Below are positions 21,166 through 33,640 of a stretch of DNA of 64,000 nucleotides, piece after piece (positions within the stretch are counted from its first letter, which is position 1; each line of letters opens with the position of its first letter). A program made the position numbers and the translations under genes. The stretch lies in contig BFEA01000111.1 of assembly GCA_003427395.1 (NCBI GenBank), positions 1,735,096 to 1,799,095 of the forward strand, written 5' to 3'. Under the pieces are notes generated by a model. It was not told the DNA's origin. It made no database searches and worked only from the letters and a program-made list of their open reading frames with translations. This DNA comes from Chara braunii (taxonomy: Eukaryota > Streptophyta > Charophyceae > Charales > Characeae).

Positions 21166-21394
21166 GATGATTTCCACCATGAATTTGATTTCCTGGCTGT
21201 GCTAATTCCATGCGAATTAGTACATAGAAGCATATGCCCATTACTCCAGCAATTGCACCAAAGATTAGATATAAAGTACCTATATCCTTGTGGTTTGTGG
21301 AAAACAGCCATCTCTGTGCAAAATTTGTCATATCAATTGTTCCCCATCTTTCAGTAATAAAATGCTTTGTTGAACTAGTTTTAACACTTCGCAA
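21146..21394 (-). pseudogene. cox1: Mitochondrial cox1 5' fragment in nuclear DNA
   Basis: The minus strand encodes [20 protein letters not shown] followed by the start of the first transmembrane segment and [16 protein letters not shown]. That is the N-terminus of cytochrome c oxidase subunit I. It begins at about 21331 and breaks off at about 21165, where it meets ccmB in the opposite orientation. About 20 codons upstream of the usual start are also open and may be mitochondrial leader. Differences such as GICFYV and IHGG from typical plant cox1 suggest nuclear decay. Confidence 0.9.
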
Positions 21395-21710
21395 ACAAAG
21401 CTAAGCATTGGGTTTGCATTATAGGATTAAACAGTCTTAGACTATCTTGATACATTTTTTGAAAAATGTGGTCGCAAATCATGCTGGTGAAAACCTTAAG
21501 GGTAAATGGATTCCTTTCGTAGGTAATGAGAAAGCAAACCTTTGATTTGTTTATACGTTGCAGTATACCTTGAGGTCAACTTACTCACACCACATTACAG
21601 ATAGTACAAAATTATCAAAAAATAATATTTTTGCCAAATACTGCAACCTTCTTATTTTTATTTCATCGGGACAATGCAATCATATTTTTTCCACGAAATG
21701 AAGTTGAGAC

Positions 21711-22352
21711 CAGGGTTGCCAGGCCGAACGTACGGAAGCCCCCAAACGGACCCCTGAACGTTCGGGTGTTCGGGTTCCCGTACGGGGCCCGAACCTGAAG
21801 GGGAAGGGGTTCGGACCCCGCAAAAACATATTTTGACACCTAAATATTATTTTGTGTTTCTGAAAACTTTTCTGTGAGTTCCTTGTGATGTAAGGTATCT
21901 CCTGCTTCATTTTGAAGCCATTCTGTTGAGCAAAAAAAAATAAAAAATCGGCAAAAAAGGTGGTGTCAAAACTTGCTAGCCCACTCACTAATTTATTTTT
22001 CCTTTTTTTTTTTCACTTTTTGTTTCTCTTTTATTTCGGGGCATGAAATAAAATACTATTTTTTTAAACTCTTTTTGTATATTCTCCATTATGTAAGATA
22101 CACATATAAAAATTTTCATGGCAGTTGTAACAGCCAAAAAAAAATGAAAAATCACCAAAGATGGCGGTGTCAAAAACGTGCTCGCCCACTCAATAATTTC
22201 ATTCTCGTTTTATTTTTTTTATTTTTATTATTATTATTTATTTCTATTATTTGATTTTTATTTCAAATTTGGTAAAGAATTTTGATGTAATGTTGAGGTA
22301 AATATTGTCTAGTTTATTTTTTTGTATAACATATATTTGTTTCAGATGTTTT

Positions 22353-22386
<34 letters not shown>

Positions 22387-22484
22387 CGCGTTCGGCCGAA
22401 CGGCCGAACGAGTCGAGAGGGGGTGCCGAACGTTCAGGCGTTCGGGTTCGGGCATTCGGTCAGTCCTCAACGCCGGCAACCCTG
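21711..22484. mobile_element. hAT-type MITE, AACGTTCGGG-rich ends
   Basis: Terminal inverted repeats CAGGGTTGCC/GGCAACCCTG are flanked by an 8-bp duplication with one change (GTTGAGAC 21703-21710, GTTGAAAC 22485-22492). CAGGG ends and 8-bp duplications are typical of hAT elements. Just inside both ends lie GC-rich palindromic stretches (GAACGTTCGGG, GGCCGAACGG). Two internal segments are tandemly related (AAATCGGCAAAAAAGGTGGTGTCAAAAC-type near 21945 and 22150). The shared core ATTTGGTAAAGAATTTTGATG is at 22268. Confidence 0.85.
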
Positions 22485-22492
22485 GTTGAAAC

Positions 22493-23768
22493 AATATAAT
22501 TTTTTTTTCAAACTTTTTTTTAATTTTCCATTTTATTCGTTTTTTTTTCTTTGTCCCAATCCAAGTTTTTTTCTTTACCTAATTATGTACGACTATTCTT
22601 TATTTGGTCATGGTACTCCATTCATAGAATTGATCGGAAATGTTGCTTTCACTTAAAATAGTAAATTTAATGAGTTTTTAAGGAGAACCCAAAAGTTGAT
22701 CGTTGGGGCCATCATGATCCAAACACTCGATTGAACCATTATACCAAGAGTGACGACTAGCAGTGTACCCCAATCTCTCGTATTCAAACTTATGAATTTC
22801 TAAAGTAAACGAGTGTACCATTTAATCACATGTACGATGTATTTTGAAAGTCGTTGTCAAGGATCAACATCAAGCCCATGCCCTATTTATTAACATCATC
22901 TATATGCACCAATTAACCACATGGTATTCATAGGTAGAAAAAGTATCCATATAGGACTGACACTAAGGTTTAGTTGTCAAATACTTATAGCTGCACCCCT
23001 CGCACTACACAAGTTGAACATTTCGACTTAGTTTCTTGATATGTCTTGATATGTTATCGGTATATGGTTAGTCTGACTGTGTTCAATAATTGTGGTCCAC
23101 CCTTTAATCAGACTCGAACACCTATTATTTTTCATATCTATTACTAAATCACTTGTTTGGATTAACACATAATACGTGTGCGACCTATAGAATAGTATCA
23201 TCATCACGCACTGAACCACATTCAACAGAATGGACGTTACCTCTATGTGCAACCATCTAAAATTATTAACAAGCATTCTTGTAAAAATTTCATTCCAACA
23301 CCATCATGTCTGACTCCCCATTACTATTACATGTTGTCCCAGACAGGAAACTCATGTTTCTTTATTTAAACATTTGTCCTCTAAATTGAAAGATTGTAAT
23401 TACAATATTAATTGACATTAAAATTAAGAATATGATATTGCTTAACTTTCTCACTTTTTTTAACCATATAATGTTAAAGCTAAGAAAATTTTCATGCACG
23501 GCCAGACACCTGGGCGTGATACCCGGGGGTTCTGACGCCCAGGGTACCCGGGCGTTATGCACTCTCCAAGAGGACCCCAAATCCGGGCTCTTTTCATTTC
23601 TTGAGAGTAGGTTGTCAATGAAGGGGAAAAAGGGTATAAATTGTTTTTAAAAGGGCTAAAGGGGGTAAAGAGGAATCCTTTAACGTGGCTTTGTTATTTT
23701 TTTTTTAATCTCCGATTTGGTGAGGAATTATGAGTTGTATTGCAATTCTACACAAAATTTTTATTCAC

Positions 23769-23802
<34 letters not shown>

Positions 23803-24197
23803 TGCATTGAGGCTGCCTGTTAACCGGCCCGAGGGTCATGCCCGACCGGGCACCCAAGCGTGTATTCGAGCACAAGTTGGGTGCCCGGACGCCCAAAAAA
23901 ACAGCTTAGTCTTAAATTGCAATGTGTTTTTGCAAGAAGCGACAATAACATCAAAAGATAAGGTACTTTAATGATACCAAAAAACAAAGATTTTAAAGAA
24001 GAAAACTAGAAGCCAATGTAGGAGCGCAATATGAAAATCTTGCATATAACACAAGGTTGGGGGTTTTCTGCGAAGTATCAAAATTTTAATAATCGCATAG
24101 AAATTATCACAAAAGATGATTTGGACCCCCGATAAAACAACTATTTATATACGAATTGTCACTTTTGCGAGTAACATGACAATTTCCGTAATATTTT
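22493..24197. other. AT-rich DNA with a possible further GC-ended MITE
   Basis: No gene seen. GC-rich blocks at 23505-23560 (ACCTGGGCGTGATACCCGGG) and 23806-23900 (ACCGGGCACCCAAGCGTG), with a T-rich stretch near 23770, resemble the ends of the other MITEs. I could not define matching terminal repeats. Confidence 0.35.
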
Positions 24198-24205
24198 GAT
24201 TCTTA

Positions 24206-24464
24206 CTAGGCTACCGGCCGGGCCGCCCGGATCCCGGTGGCCAGCCCGTGCAAGGACCAGGGAAGGTCCAAGCAAAAAAAATAAAAAATCAAAAAAATCC
24301 GGAAAAAAACTATGTTATGCATAAAAATAAACTGAACAACTTTTGCCTCAGGGTCACATCGAAATTCTGCACCAAATTAAGAAAAAAATAAAAATATATA
24401 TATATATATTTAATTGTTTTTTGCTCGGCCGGGCAAGTGACCCCGGGCCACTCTGGTAGCCTAG
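24206..24464 (-). mobile_element. hAT-type MITE, CCGG-rich ends (copy 2)
   Basis: Terminal repeats CTAGGCTACC/GGTAGCCTAG with a perfect 8-bp target duplication GATTCTTA on both sides (24198-24205, 24465-24472). It is the same family as 15793-16085 in reverse orientation and shares the core. Perfect flanks suggest a comparatively recent insertion. Confidence 0.92.
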
Positions 24465-24472
24465 GATTCTTA

Positions 24473-25345
24473 TGATTAAACATTATCAAAGTTAAAACTT
24501 GCACGTATCATGTAACATTTGGCACAAAGCAATTATTAAAAATTTAAAGAGAAGAAAAAACCAACAATAACAAAAAAAAAACAAAAGTTACACATGATGA
24601 AGTATTGCAAGATATAAATATTAGAAGCGATAAGTTATATGGAGAATCACAAACACATAGTTAAACTTCTAGAAGAGTGGAATGTAAAAATGTAGAATGA
24701 ACTTATTGACAAGGCGTGATAAGATGTATATGGGTCTGCAAATATTAAAGAGATAGCAAGTCAAGAAGAGATTGTCCTTAGTGAAAATAATAAGCAATAT
24801 GAACAGAGAGGTATTGATGTTATCGAGCACAAACCTTAAGCGAACAGATGATAAGACAAGACAATCTTTATTGTAAAATTCAGTTGGAAACAAACAAAAC
24901 ATAGATTTACATCATAGTATGTATAACAGGCTAGCATAAACCTCATTTTAACTCCTTAATACGAAAAGTAACAACGAAGTAACTTACTTTTTTTCATTTA
25001 TCTTTTCAACACATTTTCAGCTTGCATTTTTAAAATTGGAAGAAACACATCTCTAACTTTTTTCATAACTTTCAATGCTTTCACAATAAACGTCGTCATC
25101 ATATTTTAGTCTTGCCTAATATATAATGTGGGTATAAATTTGACTTGATTTTTTATATAGTATATAAAGGTAACCACATTCGCTTACATCATTGTGTTAT
25201 GAATGAAACTTTTCTTCAATGTTACTCGATGAAAATGTAAAATGTAAGTTATTGTCTTTGCTTGGTTAATATTATGCCTTACAACACAGTCTTTCCTCTA
25301 ATATAAATTATAAATAAATTTTTATTTCTTATTATACTTAATGAC
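24473..25345. other. AT-rich DNA, no gene seen
   Basis: No convincing frame, RNA gene or repeat. Confidence 0.5.
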
Positions 25346-26499
25346 GCTGTCGTACCAAATACCCTTACAAGGGTATTTTGGCGTGTTTTCTGCAAGTCAC
25401 GCAAGTGCAGTGTCGCCCGCCTGACGGCGTGCTAGAGAGCGAAAGCATGGGTTCTTGTTAGGGCGAGAGGCGCGCGTAGCTGCATGGGGTATTGATGGTG
25501 AGGCGCAACTGTGCACTGCCTAGGCGTGCGCGGAGTCATGGGTCAGTAGGGCGCGCAACGTTTATCTATGTTTTCCTTTTTATTATTTACTGTTGGGTTA
25601 TCTTGACTTTATAGGGTCCGACGACGTGACGTCGGACTTAGTAGTCGCCACGGCAGTCGAGGACCTCAAACGTACGGTGCTTTGGAGGGATGGTGGGTAT
25701 TTTGACCCACGGCGAGGGAGGAATGTCATCGGTGGGGCCCCTTGCGGGGGTACTGGCCGCCCCGCGGTTTGATGTGAGAGGTTTGAGTGTGAGCGTGCCC
25801 GTTGAGGCCCGTGAGTTGGCAGACTATGCCCATTTAAACAGGATTAAACTGATAGTAAAAATTTAAATCTATCATAGGGGCGACGGACTAGTCGAACCAT
25901 TTGGTGGTGCCCCCCACCCCGAAAAACCCTTGACTCGTTGGACCGTCTAGCGCATGACCGTGTGATCGGGTGCTGCAGACCGGAGCCGAACGGAAGCAAA
26001 GGGGGGTCGGGAAGTCCGTGGTACCGGTGGTGAGGGACTGAGCGCAAAGTGGCATAAGGCGGGGCAGAGTGCTACGAGTGGGGCAGATAGTGGCGGGCGG
26101 CTAGGGAGTAAAGGCGAAGTGAGGAAGCAGGTTACCCTGGACGTGGGTGGCGCCAGGTGCACTCGAAACTGGAGGAGCAGGGAGTGCAACCGGGGCGAGT
26201 GAGAGCCCAGCGAGGCAGCGCAGGAAGGGCAGTTGAGCGCAGGCGGCGCGTTCCCGTATCATCCGCCGTCGGGGAGGTCGACTCGGCTGGGGAGTTTCAG
26301 TCGAGTTCTCAAATCCACGACTAACTACCCCACGGTCCTATATCGACTGCCAGCCTACGTGGTGGCTGGGCTAGCGCTTGGCGCGTCGCTACCGATACTC
26401 AGAGGGGAGAAAAGGGGCTGAACGAACCTGGACCCGAGTTCGTCCCCGATGCGTTCGACGAGGAGAACGTCGGGGAGCAGGGCTATGGCGGACGGGAGG

Positions 26500-26900
26500 A
26501 TGTGTAGCGCGCTCGATTCTTGATAGACAGGGGATTTGGGGGTCAGCGAATCTAGTTATGATGTTAGTTTTGGAAGTTAGTGGGTAGGTTTCGACACACG
26601 ACAAGTAGGGGCTGCGCCTAAAGATGAAGACCATGTCTATGGAGGGAAGGGGGGAATTGGTATCCCGCCCAATTCTTGACAGAATCGAGCGGGGAAAGAT
26701 GCAAACCCAAGGTTTGGGGGCAGGGCGAGTCTAGCCATGAACTTGGTTTTTGTGATAAGTCAGTAGGAGTAGAGGTCAATAAGAAAATTGTTTCATGGAG
26801 ATGGCGGAGTGACGAGCCAGGGGCGAACGGAAGTAGAGGTTTTAATGATAGGCGGATTCGGATCTACAGTCAGTTCGGGTAGGAAATTAGTCGAATCAGA
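26500..26900. repeat. About 160-bp units with covarying hairpin, copy 2
   Basis: Hairpins near 26510 and 26663-26696. In the latter CCCGCCCAATTC pairs with GAATCGAGCGGG across a TTGACA loop. Each is followed by a GTTTGGGG-rich spacer and AGTTAGT..AGTAGG. Confidence 0.5.
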
Positions 26901-27952
26901 GTTAGTAAGAAGAAGGTGTACACAGCGGTATGGAAAACGATTTCGAAACTACGAATGAATCTATCCGTGTTCCGGCGGAAGGTTCATTCGATTTTTGCCC
27001 GTAACTTCTATAGGAGTGTCGCAGGCAAGCGGGGAGGCTGGAGACTTACCTGTTGCTCGGTGCGGGCTCATCCGGTAGCTGAAGTTCACTGAAGGAGAGA
27101 GAGGGAGAGAAAAGCCTTACCTCGAAAGAAGAGTCGGTGATGTTAGATGAACCGGACGTTAATCTATGGTTCGGTCTCTGAGCCCGCTTGAGGTAGTTGG
27201 GCAGGGTGGAAGTGTCAGGACCTACACTGACCGCCATGAAGAGGGATAGAGGTGGGCGAATGACGGAAGGGCGGACTGAGGGGAAAGTGAACGGGAAATG
27301 AATCGGACGACTTTTTATGACCGGGATCAGGCCTGTGGGTATATGGCAGCTGGAGCGGTTATCCAGGTTGGTTCACCCGATCAATCGAATCTTGCGGGAA
27401 AGTGGGAGGCGGAAGGAAACTTACCTGGTATGGGGCCGCCCGGCTCGGGATGTCCGTGTTGCCGGTCGGTGATGGTGGATGTTCGTCAGAGTGACTCCCT
27501 GGACCAGTAAGTGGTTAGGATTTGGAGGCTTACCGGAAGAAGAAGGAAACGGTTACATCTTGATTGCTACTTGTACCCTACGCCATGGCCAGATACGGTC
27601 TGACCCGCGAAGCACTGCCGATGGAGTAAGCTGAGTGGTATGCTCAAGCTGTGTTGCTGGGGGGGGGGGTTCGTTGCTGACTGTGCGCAGACTACCACGA
27701 GTTGCTGTGCATCGTCCCTTTTGTCATGTGCTGCGCGTAGTGTTACATGAGGTAGCATGGAAGGGAGGAGGGGTATTACATGCTTACCTATTGGCTGAGA
27801 CACGACTATTCTGCCGAGCGACTAGCAGAGAGGCGAAGGAACGACCGTGGAGGGTCTGGACTTATTAAAAAAGGCCGCTGCTGTGTTTTTGGGAAGCCGC
27901 CGGGGAGTCAACAGTTCGTGGTCGGGCGGCGACTGGCCAAGCGGCTACAATT

Positions 27953-29990
27953 CTGGCCGCCATTGCGGGGCCCTCAGGCGAGTGAAGGTATCAAGGCCCT
28001 CTCCTGCGAGTCTGAGTGCACCCCTCCTTGGATCTGAGAATCTGAAACTTCCTCTTTCTATCCTTTTTCTTCTAAGTCTAGTCCCTTGGTTCTGAAAGGA
28101 AGGCAGCAGGCGGGACTGCGACCCGTAATCCGCGCCAAGGCCTTTGTGGGAGGTTCGCCCCACCGATTGCGGGAGCTCTGCCGGGACTCAAGAGGAGTCC
28201 TGGAGGCAGGGAACTGTGTGGTAATTCCTTGACCCTTTCTATAAACCCAACTATAACCCCTAGCTGTATATGTTTTTATGGTTTGACTGAGTGTATTGCG
28301 TGAATCCTGTACTTTGACTTTGGTTTGACTTTCAGGATTTGAATTTAGATTAAGTAAAGGAACGCATGCACAATCTCAGTTCCATTTTCTTTGACTGTAT
28401 GAAAGCAGATTTGTTTCAGAAAATGGATTGCATCTGGGGGAAGGTTGGGAGGAAGGTGGTTTTGTATGTAGCTAGATTGGGTCGTTAAGGCTGGAAGATC
28501 CCCATAAGTTTGGGGAAGCCCAGCGCTTTGTTTATTTTGGTTTACATGAAGCAATCAGGCCCCTCTATAAGTTTAGGTAGCCTGAGTGCTCTGGAGGCTG
28601 GAAAGTCCCCATAAGTTTGGGGAGATCCAGTGCTGTGAATTGCATGGAGGGTCAGAACACTCTATAAGTTTAGGTGCTCTTACTACTCTGATTTGTGAGA
28701 GCTTGATTGGGAGTGGTTTTCAGGGACCCAAGGCGCTCTATAAGTTTAGGTACCTTCGGTCGCCTTATTTGTTTGTGATTTCTTTCAGTTTCTTTGTTTT
28801 TGAACGAGGGGACCGAGTTGTTCTGTAAGTTCAGGTGGCTCAGTCTCTTCCTGCTTTTTTTTTAAGGGAGGAATCTTTGGCAAAGGGCAAACTCTTCTGT
28901 AAGTTCAGGGGGTCTGACTCAATGTCACACACATGATGGTTCAGAGATAAATGAGTCTGACAGAGAGTTAGATCCTTCTGTAAGTTCAGGGGGTCTGGCT
29001 CGAAGCCTCGCACATGCTGGAACCCAATGGTTACAATTTGGCTTTACGCTATTATTATCCTTTTAAGAACAGGCTAGTCAGACACGGGTTCTATAAGATT
29101 GGATGGTCTGGCTATAGCTTGTCATAAAAGGAAGAGAGTACAACTAAGAATATAATTGAAGGTAGCCTGGGGCGGCTGAGCATTGTTTCTAAGATGAATG
29201 ACTCAGCGCTACGTCCACTTTGAAGAGATGTATATATAACTTGGATATTAAACAGTTCAGGGCGACTAAGCTTTGTTGCTAAGATGAATGGCTTAGTCAT
29301 ATGCCCAAAGAAGAGAGAAGTAGTTGTGCAGCCTGTTCGTGTATACAACATGGCTGAGTCAGACATGTTCCATAAGATTGGATGACCTAACTTTACGCCT
29401 TATGTAAGCAGGGTATGAAGGGTTAAATCACTGAGAGACTATGAACTATTGTTTGCTAAGTTGACTTGGGGGTGGTGAGAGTACTTACCTTTGTGGTTTG
29501 GCCTGCATGTGACTGAGTGAGGTTACTGCTTGGTCTGAGTTTTAGGTTGATAGGTAGTTGCTTTAGTCGCTCGCCACGTGCTAGAGCCATAGGAGTTAGT
29601 TTCAATTCCTGCATTTTATGAGCTGACTTTATTTTACTTAGATCAATTCTTGCATTTTCTAAGATCTTTTGTTATACTTGGCTTTGTATAAATTTTGGTA
29701 AGCTACATTCTCTACGGGAAGCGCTGCCAAAATTTCCGCAAATCCAAGGAGTTAGTCAAAATTTTGACTTGTCAAAGTTCAACTTGTCTAAAATTTATAT
29801 ATGACTTAGTAAAAATCTGGAAAGTCTCCTTTTCTAAAGGGAGTGCTGCCCAATTTTTTGCTGATTCAGGGAGTTAGACAAAATTGGACTTTGAAAGAAA
29901 AAAAACTATTTCTGTTTTCGTATTTGGGCTGATATAAATTCTGAAAAAACGCTTTCCCTACGGGAAGCGCTGCCGAAATTTTCTTGATTT
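27953..29990. repeat. Hairpin-array segment, copy B
   Basis: Twelve hairpins. The first eight have loop TAAGTT (28505, 28568, 28613, 28665, 28741, 28826, 28900, 28981), with inner stems CCCCA/TGGGG, CTA/TAG or CTG/CAG. The last four (29094, 29190, 29280, 29373) have loop TAAGAT as in copies A and C. Outer stems again pair in most (for example TCAGGC/GCCTGA, CTGGA/TCCAG, GACTAAGC/GCTTAGTC). The three ACGGGAAGCGCTGCC-type units end the segment (29702-29990). Confidence 0.75.
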
Positions 29991-32900
29991 AGAGGAGATA
30001 GATTATATTATGACAGATGGCGATTCTGACGATCCACCCTGAATAGGGGAGATTATGTCACGGTCTACCTTTGTTTTGGGGCACCAGCTTAGAGGTAGGC
30101 CTAGACCTAGTTGGCAGATGGTTTGAGTGAGAATGTGCTATGGAGGTTCATTCCCCATATGCTGATGATTTAGTTTGGGCATTGACATGTCTTATGGTAC
30201 AAACTTTTCTTGGACATTTGATTCAGGACTTTGACTAGTTCCGGCTTGATCCTACGAGGACCATCTTCTGTTATCACTGATAACAGGTCGGTTGGTTGAT
30301 CGCCGACTCGTCGGCTCACGACGCAACTTTGTTTGTACCTCTACCTCAACTTGATTGCCTTAGCCCTGAGACTTGATATGTTTCTTTGAAGGTTTTAACT
30401 AGACTTCTTTTAATGACCATTATAAAGGACTTATGAGATTCAGAGGAAATTGGACTATGACTGGGGCTTAAGTGTGTGAGGCGTGGTGTGGGTTATAAGG
30501 AACAGTAAAGTTGACCACATTGGTGTATGATAATATGGCTATTGTGCGTGCCTGTGTTTTAGGCAGGTTAGTATTTTGGAGCTTGGTACATGAGTCATAC
30601 TTTGGAGGCAGTGAGAATGACAACCATATGTCGCACGATCTGCAAACCTGATGGGTTTATGTTTCCCCGTATTTTTATCGTTATCTTGAGCCCTGAACTG
30701 ATATATGAGTGTTGGGATGCTTATTTTATTTATTGATTTTGCTTGTTAGCTATTATAGTTGGACGTTGTAGTCCGTGGCAGTCGTCAAAGTTAAACCCCT
30801 TGACTTCTGTTCAGGCCTGGAGTGGGACTAATTTCCAGGGCAGTAAGGAATAACTGTCACCACAGGTATGGACCTGTGTACCACCCACTCTGCATAGGGT
30901 GCAGAAGAGGGTGTGTGGTCTTCAACCGCACTGGGCGGTTGTCCAGCGTCGAGAGATTGACCCTCAAAGCGCGTGCCAGCCGACACTTGAGTGTCGAACG
31001 CGACCCTCGAGATTAGCGAGGATCGCCTGAGTATGGGTACTACATAGTACGCCACCATTGCGACTGCTTGCGTACGCTTGCATTGCCAGTCGATATGAGT
31101 TAGCCCTGCGTCCGCGCGATTTTTTTTACACTAAGTCTCGCGCGCGACGCCTACCCGATTTCCGCATCGGAAAGTTATGGGATGGCTACTAAGGGACTAG
31201 GAGTGTTGTCGCGTTGTTCGATGCGTATGTGTGCGTGTATTTTATCTTTGTGTTTGTTAGAGTGGTGTGTGCGTTGTCGGTGCGAATACCCTTACAAGGG
31301 TATCCGCCCTGGTTTTTGCAGATGACAGAAAGTAAGTGTAGTTTAAAGTTTGAGTATACCGCGCGAGTTGCGGCAGTATCCGTGGTCTATGCGGTTGGTG
31401 GTTGACTAGAATAAGGAGTGTGTGGGCGCGCGGATTTTGAGGCGCGCGTGATCTTTTTACTTATTGATGATTGAAGGGTCGGCGTGATTGTCGACCAGAA
31501 ATTTTGTTTTCTTCTGATTAAAATAGGGATTAAGAAGATTATGTCCCGTTGACTGATGAGCTTGTCTGTGACTTGTGCGTACGTGCGGAGGACGACATCG
31601 ATGACAATGTGACTTCTGAAGGCGTCTCGGTAGCTGGGCGCGTCGTGCAGTGTCCGTTTATTTAGGCAACCACCAGGGCTAGACCCAGCCTTGGGCCTAG
31701 CGCTATTGGTTATAGTATCAGACTTTCGTCAAGAAGATTCAGGGATCGAGGACGAGCGACGACGACGCGAGAATATCAGAGTGGCGCGAAGGGACCAAGG
31801 GGTTGAGGACCTGGCGAGGCTATTCCCCTTGGTTTTGCCGTCGGTGGCGTAAGGGCGAGGCTAACATTTTCGTTCCCCTGTTTGCCACAATCTGACGATC
31901 AAAAGTTTTAAATAAAGCTCTTTATTATTTTCTTGCTATTAATTTTTTTATGTTCCAGCGTGTCGTTGACTCGGATGCGATGTCAGACTTAGTGGCTGCC
32001 ACGACAGTCAAGGACCTTGAGTGTGCAGCCCGTTCAACGGGCCTGCGTGCTCAGGTTGCTGGCAAAATTCCTCTGTCCTGCCTGTTATGAAGAATCGGGC
32101 CGAGGAGTCCAACGGATTTGTGAGCCGGTGGGTGGTTAGCCCACGAGGTGGAAAAAACCTGAATGACGGGAGTAGCCACAAGTGCAACGCCAACCGGCCG
32201 CGACTTGCCGTGAGAGGTCGAGCGTGGGTATGCCGACGGGGTCTGTAAGACAATGGATCGTACCCGGGTGCAGTGGCTTGAAAGCGGTCCGGGGCGCAGT
32301 CGAGGGACTGCGGCGACGCCGAGGCCAGCTGTGGATCGAGGGGAACCCCTCCTCCACTTCGGTTTTCAAAGTTCGCGTTTGAATATTTGCTATTACCACA
32401 CAAAGCCCTGCGTCGGGGCCGTTTCACCTAGGCCCGCGCCCGGGCACATGGCAGACCCGCGCCCTGAGCCCCACGGCTGGCTATGAGGAGCCGGACCAGG
32501 GCTTGCCCGTTGAAGGGCTGAAGGGGCGGAAGGGCTGGCCGAACCGGAAAGAGTCGGTCCCTCCCAGAGTTTTTTCCCTCAGGCCGACCGGCGTTGTCAG
32601 GAAGACCGCTGCCCGGTCCCCTTCGAAGTTCCCGCAGGGCTTGCTAGCGGTGATGGGCGGAGCTAGAAGGAAGGGGCAGCCACGGGTAGAGTGGGTAGTG
32701 CACCAGGGAGTGAGGGAGTACGGAGGCAACAGGTAGTGGGCCGAGCAGCGCCAGGCAGCGAGCGGGCCATTGTGCAGTGGGCATTGAGCGCAGAGCTATA
32801 GGAGCGACGCTGCACAAGCGCAGTGATAGGCAGCGCTGCGCAGCAAGTGGGAAGGAAGGGGATGAACCCGGACGGGTTAGCACGCTGGGTGCATTTGGCA

Positions 32901-33104
32901 TAGGCTGAGTCGGAGGTGGCGGATAGAGGGGGCCAGGCCACTACGTTGCCGGGCGCAGAGCTGGCGACAGTGGAAACAATGGGCACTGAGACGGAGAGGG
33001 CAGGAAAAAGGGGAGTGAATGTAGACGTGGAGATGGGCCGGGTACTTGCGGAAACTGGGATGGCGGAGCGACGAGGGAGAAGGAAGATGGCGGGGAGGGA
33101 ATGG

Positions 33105-33640
33105 TAGAATCCGCCAGTTTCTTGATGAAATCGGGCGGGGAAGAAACCTAATCGGGGGTTTTAGAGTAGGGCGAGTACGTTAGTAACGTTAGTTTTGGCG
33201 TTAGATTAATGAAGTAGGAGCTGTTAGAAAAACTACGTGCGCGGAGGGATCGGGAGAAGCGACTATGGCGAGAGTAAAGGTTGTGAAACTCGCCCGTTTC
33301 TTAATGAAAACGGGCGAGCAGAGGTTCTAAACTGAGTGTTGTTGGCCGGGCGAGCGTGATAGTAGCTTTAGTCTTAGGAATGAGTCAGTAGAATTAGAGT
33401 TAGTTGAGGAAGTCAGTGCGCTGGGCTATGGTAGAAGAAAGAAGAAGAGGTGGTTTTGTGCCCGTTTCCCGATAGAAACGGGCGAGTGAGAGTTCATTTC
33501 TAGTGTTTTAGATTAGGGCGATCTTGATTCCGTGGTTAGTTTAGGACAAAAGTTAACGAAGGAGGTGTTAGTAGAGGAAGTCACTGCGCGAAGGGATAAC
33601 GAAGAGGGGTCCGAACCCGGACGGAAAGGCGCGTCACGTG
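33105..33640. repeat. Three tandem 170-bp units with covarying hairpins
   Basis: Hairpins at 33107-33134, 33289-33317 and 33459-33485 keep a CTTRATG/CGATA-type loop but vary the stem (CCGCC..GTTTC, CTCGCCCGTTTC, GCCCGTTTC). Each is followed by the same kind of spacer ending GTCAGTGCGC or GTCACTGCGC. Confidence 0.65.

Larger units (their letters stand above)
25348..31274 (+). repeat. Large composite repeat, copy 2
   Basis: Begins TGTCGTACC and the palindrome AATACCCTTACAAGGGTATT. It has the same order of parts as copy 1, including roughly 170-bp units near 26500-26880 and the hairpin array from 27953. It is cut off within the tail (GTGGTGTGTGCG) exactly where copy 3 begins. There is no gene inside. 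Confidence 0.6.

Noticed and set aside
23505-23900. Fourth hAT MITE with CCCGGGCGTC-type ends
   Set aside because: GC-rich blocks look similar in style, but no matching terminal inverted repeats or target duplication were found.
31540-31575. Third hammerhead (CTGATGAGC)
   Set aside because: No GAAA and no stem II pairing follow the CTGATGA.
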